Shown one piece after another: positions 58,723 through 64,000 of a stretch of DNA of 64,000 bases. A program made the translations under genes and the position numbers. The DNA is from Mycolicibacterium litorale. GTDB taxonomy: Bacteria; Actinomycetota; Actinomycetes; Mycobacteriales; Mycobacteriaceae. The first letter of the stretch is position 1; every line of letters begins with the position of its first letter. The notes beneath the pieces are model-generated. The model made no database searches. It was not told the origin of the DNA and saw nothing but the letters and a program-made list of their open reading frames with translations. Location of the stretch: positions 4,402,001 to 4,466,000 of the forward strand of contig NZ_AP022586.1 in NCBI RefSeq assembly GCF_010731695.1, read 5' to 3'.

Positions 58723-59676
58723 TCACTCCCGGCGGTGATCCACACCGTCGACATCGCGGCCCCCGTCAAGGCCGGCGCGACCTGGCACGTCCGCAGATCG
58801 CAGAGCGGTCACCGCGATTCGCGCGGTGTCGCCGATTGCTCGGTCGACGATCGGCAGGTAGGCGTCGGAGCGCGCGGCGCGGGTGAACACCGAGACCGCG
58901 ACGGGAATCTCCTCCGGGAAGGCGACGACGGCGATCTCGTTGCGGATGGGTCCGATCGTGCCGGTTTTGCCGGCCACGACCACGTCAGCGAAGGGAAAGG
59001 CGGATCTGATCCGGTGTGGCCAGATCTGCTGACTCAGAATCGTTCTCATGATCTGTGAGGATTCGGGTGAGGCCGCACGGCCGGTCCAGATCGCGGTCAG
59101 CATGGCGTTGGTGTCAGCGGCGCTGGTTGCGGTGGTGTACGCCGGGTCGAACGCTGCGCTGTCGTGGATGGTGTTGTTGCTGCCGAGCAGCCCGACCGCT
59201 TCGTCGAGCGTCAGGGCACCGGTGTCGTGGATGACCTGACGTTGCAGTGTCGCGGTGCCGCCGACCACGCGCGTGCTGGCGAGGCCGAGATCTTCGATCA
59301 CGTCGTCGATGGTGTCCAGCTCGACGGCGGCGAGAAGGACATCGGCAGCGGCGTTGTCGGACAGCGTGATCATCATGCGGGCGAGGTCCAGCCAGGACAG
59401 CGTGACCGGGTCGGAGAACAGGCTGATGCCGGTGGGGCCGGGAGTGCAGTCGCCGGGGACGACGCGAACCGTGCCGTGGGGGTCGAGCCGGCCGGCGTCG
59501 AAGGCGCGTGCCGCGGCGATCAGCACGAGGACCTTGTACACCGAAGCTGCTACGACCGGCGCGTCGCCACTGATGTCGATGACGGGTCCCGTCGCGCCGA
59601 CGCGTTCGGCGCGCAGCCATCCGCGGCAGCCGGCGTCGGTGAACGCGGCGGTGATCTGGTCCTCGGTGGATGTCAT
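58723..59676 (-). CDS. Cytosolic class A beta-lactamase-like serine hydrolase
   Basis: 317 residues, ATG 59676. Motifs are SVYK (S45, K48), SDN (106-108) and KTGT (237-240), a full set for an active-site-serine enzyme. There is no signal peptide or lipobox, so it should remain in the cytoplasm, where ordinary beta-lactamases would have no use. No ExxLN (Glu166) element is obvious in the omega-loop region. The last about 20 residues are charged and disordered (DVPGRAGLDGGRDVDGVDHRRE). Its ATG overlaps the TGA of the LysR gene (4 bases), so the two are co-expressed. It may be a peptidase or amidase. Confidence 0.82.
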   Translation of the reverse strand: MTSTEDQITAAFTDAGCRGWLRAERVGATGPVIDISGDAPVVAASVYKVLVLIAAARAFDAGRLDPHGTVRVVPGDCTPGPTGISLFSDPVTLSWLDLARMMITLSDNAAADVLLAAVELDTIDDVIEDLGLASTRVVGGTATLQRQVIHDTGALTLDEAVGLLGSNNTIHDSAAFDPAYTTATSAADTNAMLTAIWTGRAASPESSQIMRTILSQQIWPHRIRSAFPFADVVVAGKTGTIGPIRNEIAVVAFPEEIPVAVSVFTRAARSDAYLPIVDRAIGDTARIAVTALRSADVPGRAGLDGGRDVDGVDHRRE

Positions 59677-60554
59677 CGGTCGGCTCGCAGGAGCTGCCGG
59701 TCGACCGCGTAGGTCGCGTCGGCGAGGTCGACGCCGGGTGCGGTGACGATACGCAGGCGGAGGGCGACCTCATCGACCAGCATCCGGCGGTGCGTGGTGC
59801 CGGTGTGCACCGGGCCGCCGCCAGTGGCCAGGCCGAAGCAGCTGCCTGACGCGGCGGCCGCCGCCACGTCGCGGTGCGTCGACGCCGGGCGAGTGCTCGG
59901 ATCCAGGCCACGCCGGCGCAACTGGTCGATCAGGAGGTCGTGTGCGGGTGGATTGTCCTCTCGCGGCACGGTTGCCAGTTCCAGGTCCTGCAGCATCTGC
60001 GCCCGTGGTGCTGCCGCCTCGGCGGCGCGATGCCCGGCCGGGAGTACGACGCTGCGTGCCACCGAGACGACCGGTCCGGCGTCGAGCCCGTCGACCAGCA
60101 CCGGGTGTTGCACCACCGCGAGTTGGATTGCTCCGCGGCGCAATTCACTCAACAGCTGCGATGTGCCGGCGGTGACGGTGGTGACACCGACGTCGTCGCT
60201 CTCGAGCGTGCTGCGGATGCCGGCAACGCAGCGCGCCACCAGTTCGTCGTCCAACTGCGGAACGACACCCCACCGCACACCTTGCACTGACCCGAACATG
60301 TGCCGGGCGTCGTCGAGGAAGCGGGCGGAGTCGTCGACGATCAGCCGGGCGCGGGGGAGCAGCGCAGCCCCATGCGTGGTCACCACGGCGCCCTCGGAGG
60401 TGCGTTCGATGAGCTGCAGCCCGAGGTGCTTCTCCAGCCGGCGCAGGCCCTGCGATACCGGCGGTTGGGTCACCCCGAGGCTGGCTGCTGCGCGGCCGAA
60501 ATGCCGGTGCTCGGCGACCGCCACGAAGTAGCGAAGATGAGCGACCAAGTCCAC
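59673..60554 (-). CDS. LysR-family regulator next to beta-lactamase-fold genes
   Basis: 293 residues from GTG 60554; GTG 60575 is an alternative. The HTH is LRYFVAVAEHRHFGRAAASLGVTQPPVSQGLRRLEKHLGLQLIER. The effector domain follows (RWGVVPQLDDELVARCVAGIRSTL, then LRRGAIQLAVVQHPVLVDG). It is translationally coupled to the cytosolic serine hydrolase downstream and divergent from the two exported beta-lactamases (161 bp between starts). The arrangement resembles ampR-ampC, where a LysR protein controls a divergent beta-lactamase; that is inference from arrangement only. Confidence 0.87.
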   Translation of the reverse strand: MDLVAHLRYFVAVAEHRHFGRAAASLGVTQPPVSQGLRRLEKHLGLQLIERTSEGAVVTTHGAALLPRARLIVDDSARFLDDARHMFGSVQGVRWGVVPQLDDELVARCVAGIRSTLESDDVGVTTVTAGTSQLLSELRRGAIQLAVVQHPVLVDGLDAGPVVSVARSVVLPAGHRAAEAAAPRAQMLQDLELATVPREDNPPAHDLLIDQLRRRGLDPSTRPASTHRDVAAAAASGSCFGLATGGGPVHTGTTHRRMLVDEVALRLRIVTAPGVDLADATYAVDRQLLRADR

Positions 60555-60714
60555 GCCACCAGTCAACACGGCCACCCGTGCCGACGCGATCCGTTATCCA
60601 CCGGGAGTTGTCGTCGTAAAAAGCGCCACCTAGCTGGGGATATCGCCATCGGCTATGGCGGTGCCACGCAGCGCGACTTGGGCCCCGCGCCGATCCGAAT
60701 GAATCCTCGTCGTC

Positions 60715-61617
60715 GTGAATCAACGACTGACTCGACGTCAAGCGCTCCTTGGCGCGCTGGTGATCGGCGGCGCGGTGGCCGCCTCGCGGACCGCCGGGGC
60801 ATCGCCGCCGCAGCCGGCGCCGGCCGACGCGGACTTGATCGCGCTGGAGGATCGCCATGGCGCTCATATCGGCCTGTGGGCGGTGGACCTGATCTCCGGC
60901 CGGACGCTGGGGCACCGCGCCGATGAGCGCCTGGCGATGTGTTCGACGTTCAAGACCTACGCCGTCGGCCGAGTTCTGCAGCTGGCGGCCGGGGGTGCGC
61001 TCGACCTGGACACGGCCGTACCGATCGACGCGGCCGACATCGTGGTGGACTCACCCGTCACGAGCACTCGGATCGGGTCGAGCATGTCCCTGGCGGAGCT
61101 CTGCGACGCGGCGTTGACCCGCAGTGACAACACCGCCGGCAATGCGCTGCTGCGACGCATCGGCGGACCGGAGGCCGTCACTACCTTCGCGCGCGCCGTG
61201 GGGGACGAGGAGACGCGCCTGGACAGGTGGGAGCCCGACCTGAACGAGGCGTTGCCGGGCGATCCGCGCGACACCACGACACCGAGGGCGCTCAACAGCG
61301 GTTATCGCCGGCTGCTCGTCGACGACGCGCTCGACTCGCGGTCTCGCGAGCGCTTGGTGAGCTGGATGCGGGGAAACGTCACCTCTGGCAAGCGCTTCCG
61401 TGCCGGGTTGCCGGCCGGATGGACCAGCGCCGACAAGACCGGTGCCGGTGGCTTCGGCACCACCAACGACGCAGGGCTGTTGATCGGTCCGTCCGGACAG
61501 CGCGTTCTCCTCGCGGTGCTGACGCGATCGAGCGCCGAGCGCAGGGATTCCGATCCGCTCAACGCCGCGATCGCGGACACCGTCGCACTGACACTGTCTC
61601 GATTCGGCCACCACTAG
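60715..61617 (+). CDS. Class A beta-lactamase, Tat-exported, canonical motifs
   Basis: 300 residues, GTG at 60715. A twin-arginine signal RRQALLGALVIGGAVAA starts the protein. Active-site motifs are STFK (S77, K80), SDN (137-139), EPDLN (E173, N177; the deacylation Glu166-Asn170 element) and KTGAG (241-245). The omega loop GDPRDTTTPRA is standard. All residues needed to hydrolyse penicillins and related drugs are present. It is probably regulated by the divergent LysR gene and is followed after 13 bp by a second class A beta-lactamase gene. Confidence 0.93.
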   Translation: MNQRLTRRQALLGALVIGGAVAASRTAGASPPQPAPADADLIALEDRHGAHIGLWAVDLISGRTLGHRADERLAMCSTFKTYAVGRVLQLAAGGALDLDTAVPIDAADIVVDSPVTSTRIGSSMSLAELCDAALTRSDNTAGNALLRRIGGPEAVTTFARAVGDEETRLDRWEPDLNEALPGDPRDTTTPRALNSGYRRLLVDDALDSRSRERLVSWMRGNVTSGKRFRAGLPAGWTSADKTGAGGFGTTNDAGLLIGPSGQRVLLAVLTRSSAERRDSDPLNAAIADTVALTLSRFGHH

Positions 61618-61630
61618 CAAGCGAAGCACC

Positions 61631-62515
61631 ATGAAACCAGCCATGCATCAGCTCGATCGCCGGCGTTTCCTCACCGCCGCGGCGGTCGCCTCCGCAGCCG
61701 TGTGGGCTTGCCCACCCGCGGCAGCCGGCACCGAGCATCCCGCCTTGGCCGAGCTCGAACGGCGATTCGGTGCGCGCCTTGGCGTGTACGGGGTGGCCAC
61801 CGACACCGGCGCCACGGTCGCGTACCGGGCCGACGAGCGGTTCGCGTTCTGCTCGACATTCAAGGCGCTGGCCGCCGGGGCGGTGCTGCACCGCCATTCG
61901 GTGGCGCACCTCGATACGCGGGTCGGCTACACCGAGCACGACCTGATGAAGAGTTCGGTCATCACCCGGCGGCACGTCGCGACAGGCATGACCATCGGCG
62001 AGCTGTGCGACGCAGCCGTCCGCTTCAGTGACGGCACCGCGGGGAACCTGCTGCTGCGTGTCCTCGGCGGACCCGAGCAGCTCACCGCCTATGCCCGCAG
62101 CCTCGGCGATACCGTCACCAGAATGGACCGCGTGGAACCGCATGTCGCTGACGCGGTACCCGGCGATGTCCGGGACACGTCGTCTCCGCGCGCGCTGACC
62201 GAAGACATACGAGCGCTCCTGGTCGGCGACGCGCTGGGTCCGGCTGAGCGCGCTGTGTTGCAAGATCTGATGCAGCGCAACGCTACTCGGGCGGGGATGG
62301 AGCGGATACGCGCCGGCTTACCACCGGACTGGACGGTGGCGGACAAGACAGGCACCGGTGATTTCGGCACGCTCAACGACATCGCGGTCGTATGGCCGCC
62401 CCATCGCGCCCCACTGGCCATGGGGATCATGTCCACCAAGACGTCCAAGGACGCCGCGTATGACCCGGCGCTGCTCGCCGAGGCGGCACGCTATGTCGTG
62501 GGCGTGATCGCCTGA
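61631..62515 (+). CDS. Class A beta-lactamase, Tat-exported, BlaC-like SDG variant with altered omega loop
   Basis: 294 residues, ATG at 61631. Twin-arginine signal DRRRFLTAAAVASAAVWAC. Motifs are STFK (S75, K78), SDG (133-135; Gly at position 132 as in M. tuberculosis BlaC) and KTGTG (239-243). The ExxLN element reads EPHVA: Glu166 (E169) is kept, but Asn170 becomes Ala (A173). That residue positions the hydrolytic water in many class A enzymes, so turnover may differ from gene 1. The deacetylase gene starts 2 bp after its stop. Confidence 0.92.
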   Translation: MKPAMHQLDRRRFLTAAAVASAAVWACPPAAAGTEHPALAELERRFGARLGVYGVATDTGATVAYRADERFAFCSTFKALAAGAVLHRHSVAHLDTRVGYTEHDLMKSSVITRRHVATGMTIGELCDAAVRFSDGTAGNLLLRVLGGPEQLTAYARSLGDTVTRMDRVEPHVADAVPGDVRDTSSPRALTEDIRALLVGDALGPAERAVLQDLMQRNATRAGMERIRAGLPPDWTVADKTGTGDFGTLNDIAVVWPPHRAPLAMGIMSTKTSKDAAYDPALLAEAARYVVGVIA

Positions 62516-62517
62516 GG

Positions 62518-63234
62518 GTGTCGATGAGTCGGCGGTGGGTCAGACGCGTGACGGCGGCCGTGGCGGCCGTGGCGGTCGTCTGCGTGGGCGCCTACGTCGT
62601 GATGAATGCGCGGACATTCCAGCTCGCCGGCCGCCTGGTGCCTCGAGTCGCCACCGCGGAGAAGGTGGTGGCGCTGACCTTCGACGACGGGCCGTCACCG
62701 CACACTCCCGAGGTGTTGAGGGTACTGACCGATCTGAGGGTCCGCGCCACGTTCTATCTCAACGGCGAAGACCTGCAACGCTTTCCGCAGTTCGGAACCG
62801 CGATCGCGGTCGCGGGCCACGAAATCGGCAACCACTCCTTCTCGCATCGGCGCATGGTGCTGACATCGCCGGCCACGGTGGCCGCCGAGGTCGAGCGGAC
62901 CGACGCGGAGATCCGCGCTACCGGCTACACGGGCCCCATCACCTTCCGCCCACCGTATGGCAAGAAACTCTGGAGTCTCCCCGAGTATCTCGCCGACCAC
63001 GACCGCACCACCGTCATGTGGGACGTGGAGCCCGACTCCTCAGGCCCGCAGACCACCGCTGAGATCGTCAGGCGGGCGGTGGACGGTACGCAACCGGGGT
63101 CGGTCATCCTCATGCACGTGATGTTCGACGGGAGGGAGGCCTCGCGGGCGGCCATACCCGGCATCGTCTTCGCACTCCGCGAACGGGGCTATGACTTCGT
63201 CACGGTGTCGGATCTCCTCCAGCGCGGCGGGTGA
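62518..63234 (+). CDS. NodB-type polysaccharide deacetylase, membrane-anchored
   Basis: 238 residues from GTG 62518 (ATG 62524 also possible). One N-terminal membrane segment (VTAAVAAVAVVCVGAYVVM) acts as anchor or signal. The NodB domain has the complete set of motifs: TFDDGPS (Asp-Asp), GNHSFSHRRM (metal-binding His pair), RPPYGKK, MWDVEPDSSG and a terminal HVMFDG-type His. It would remove acetyl groups from peptidoglycan or another N-acetylated glycan outside the cell. The gene follows the beta-lactamase by 2 bp, so the three plus-strand genes probably form one operon. Confidence 0.92.
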   Translation: MSMSRRWVRRVTAAVAAVAVVCVGAYVVMNARTFQLAGRLVPRVATAEKVVALTFDDGPSPHTPEVLRVLTDLRVRATFYLNGEDLQRFPQFGTAIAVAGHEIGNHSFSHRRMVLTSPATVAAEVERTDAEIRATGYTGPITFRPPYGKKLWSLPEYLADHDRTTVMWDVEPDSSGPQTTAEIVRRAVDGTQPGSVILMHVMFDGREASRAAIPGIVFALRERGYDFVTVSDLLQRGG

Positions 63235-63311
63235 GGCCGCACAGCCGTTGGCGGCCGTCTCCGGCCGAAATCCGGCTGCGAATCGCATGCGAAGCTGGTG
63301 GGATCACGACC

Positions 63312-64000
63312 GTGGAGATTGATCACGCCATCCTCGAGCATTACCAGCAAGGCGTCGAGCGAGATCGGTTGAACACCTGGGGCCGCCTGGAGAAGGCTCG
63401 AACGCTGGACCTGATGAGCCGCTTCCTACCGCCGCCGCCCGCCGACGTGCTGGACATCGGTGGGGGAGAGGGTGTGTACGCGCTCCCGCTGGCCGCCGCG
63501 GGTTACCACGTCCGGCTCGTCGACCCGGTGCCACAGCATGTGGACGCGGCCCGCGCGGCCGCGTCCGGGAAGCCATACGCGTCACGAATCAGCAGTCACC
63601 TCGGTGATGCCCGCGATCTGCGCGAGGTCGACACCGGCAGTGTCGATGCCGTGCTGCTCCTCGGGCCCCTGTACCACCTCGTCGATCGTGACGACCGGGC
63701 CCGCGCCCTCGAGGAAGCCCATCGGGTGCTTCGTCCTGGCGGCATCGTGCTGGTGGCGGCCATCTCCCGGTTCGCCTCCGCGCTGGAGGGGCTGCGCACG
63801 GGTGCCGTTCACGACCCGCGTTTCGAAGCGATCGTCGCCGCCGACCTGCGTGATGGCGTGCACCGGAACCCTGAGGTCGGCACCAGGCCAGAGTGGTTCA
63901 CGCTGGCCTACTTTCACCGCCCTGAGGAGCTGCGCGACGAGGTGACCGGCGCGGGGTTCGCCGATGCGCGGGTGCTGGCAGTCGAGGGGCCCGTCGACAT
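63312..64000 (+). CDS. SAM-dependent methyltransferase, 5' part
   Basis: Starts at GTG 63312 and runs off the window. VEIDHAILEHYQQGVERDRLNTWGRLEKARTLDLMSRFL is the helical cap. Motif I is VLDIGGGEGVYALPLAAAGYHVRLVDPVPQHV. VDAVLLLGPLYHLVDRDDRARALEEAHRVLRPGGIVLVAA carries motifs II and III of class I methyltransferases. The substrate is unknown. It lies 77 bp after the deacetylase gene, on the same strand. I found no strong ribosome-binding site. Confidence 0.85.
   Translation, partial: MEIDHAILEHYQQGVERDRLNTWGRLEKARTLDLMSRFLPPPPADVLDIGGGEGVYALPLAAAGYHVRLVDPVPQHVDAARAAASGKPYASRISSHLGDARDLREVDTGSVDAVLLLGPLYHLVDRDDRARALEEAHRVLRPGGIVLVAAISRFASALEGLRTGAVHDPRFEAIVAADLRDGVHRNPEVGTRPEWFTLAYFHRPEELRDEVTGAGFADARVLAVEGPVD

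Overview
The window is high-GC actinobacterial DNA whose gene content and order point to a fast-growing mycobacterium (Mycolicibacterium-type): pcnA, Mtc28, leuS, ino1, ponA1, the rpsF-ssb-rpsR-rplI-dnaB block, mycothiol-maleylpyruvate-isomerase-like and F420/LLM proteins, a glucosylglycerate hydrolase and a TopoM-type second type II topoisomerase. All identifications are by eye from protein motifs and remembered family features; no database search was run.

Region 1 (1-35,272) is conserved near-origin core. It runs pcnA (3' part), a D-rich repeat protein, a Ser/Thr kinase, a TIGR03084-type protein, MFS, YqgE/AlgH, a small Cys-rich membrane protein, Mtc28 and leuS. Next come an AbiEi-domain gene bracketed by two copies of a 49-bp palindrome, an SDR, glucosylglycerate hydrolase, MarR, a glnQ/fused glnHP transporter, GntR and an LLM oxidoreductase. 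A secreted-protein island follows (DUF3616-like, PhoX phosphatase, acidic metalloprotease-like protein). The rest is a Rv0045c-like hydrolase, ino1, PadR, a DUF1707 membrane protein, DUF5318-ponA1-GT87, then rpsF-ssb-rpsR-rplI and an intein-free dnaB. A recognisable bS6:bS18-type leader precedes rpsF and a cluster of DnaA-box-like 9-mers precedes dnaB.

Region 2 (35,273-46,000) is accessory. It opens with an unfamiliar lower-GC gene carrying a HEPN-like Rx4H motif, directly downstream of dnaB. A TetR-controlled SDR-SDR-NIPSNAP operon follows, with a near-perfect 18-bp inverted-repeat operator. Next are a LysR/esterase chimeric pseudogene, a TipA-like MerR, two Asp-nucleophile alpha/beta hydrolases, a MarR-LLM pair divergent from a nitroreductase, and a DoxX gene with a MerR-type promoter dyad. 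The theme is oxidoreduction and detoxification under many local regulators.

Region 3 (46,001-64,000) is mostly cell-envelope and DNA-topology genes: a lysozyme-like secreted protein, a coiled-coil M15-like secreted protein, a Tat-exported DUF1906 protein, the TopoM-like GyrA/GyrB pair, MFS and ROK. After these come an LppW-like lipoprotein, VOC, TupA-type ATP-grasp, a cytosolic class A beta-lactamase-fold protein with a LysR gene, two tandem Tat-exported class A beta-lactamases, a NodB deacetylase and the 5' part of a methyltransferase. Four beta-lactamase-fold proteins lie within 6.6 kb. No rRNA, tRNA, CRISPR array, prophage or intact insertion sequence was seen.
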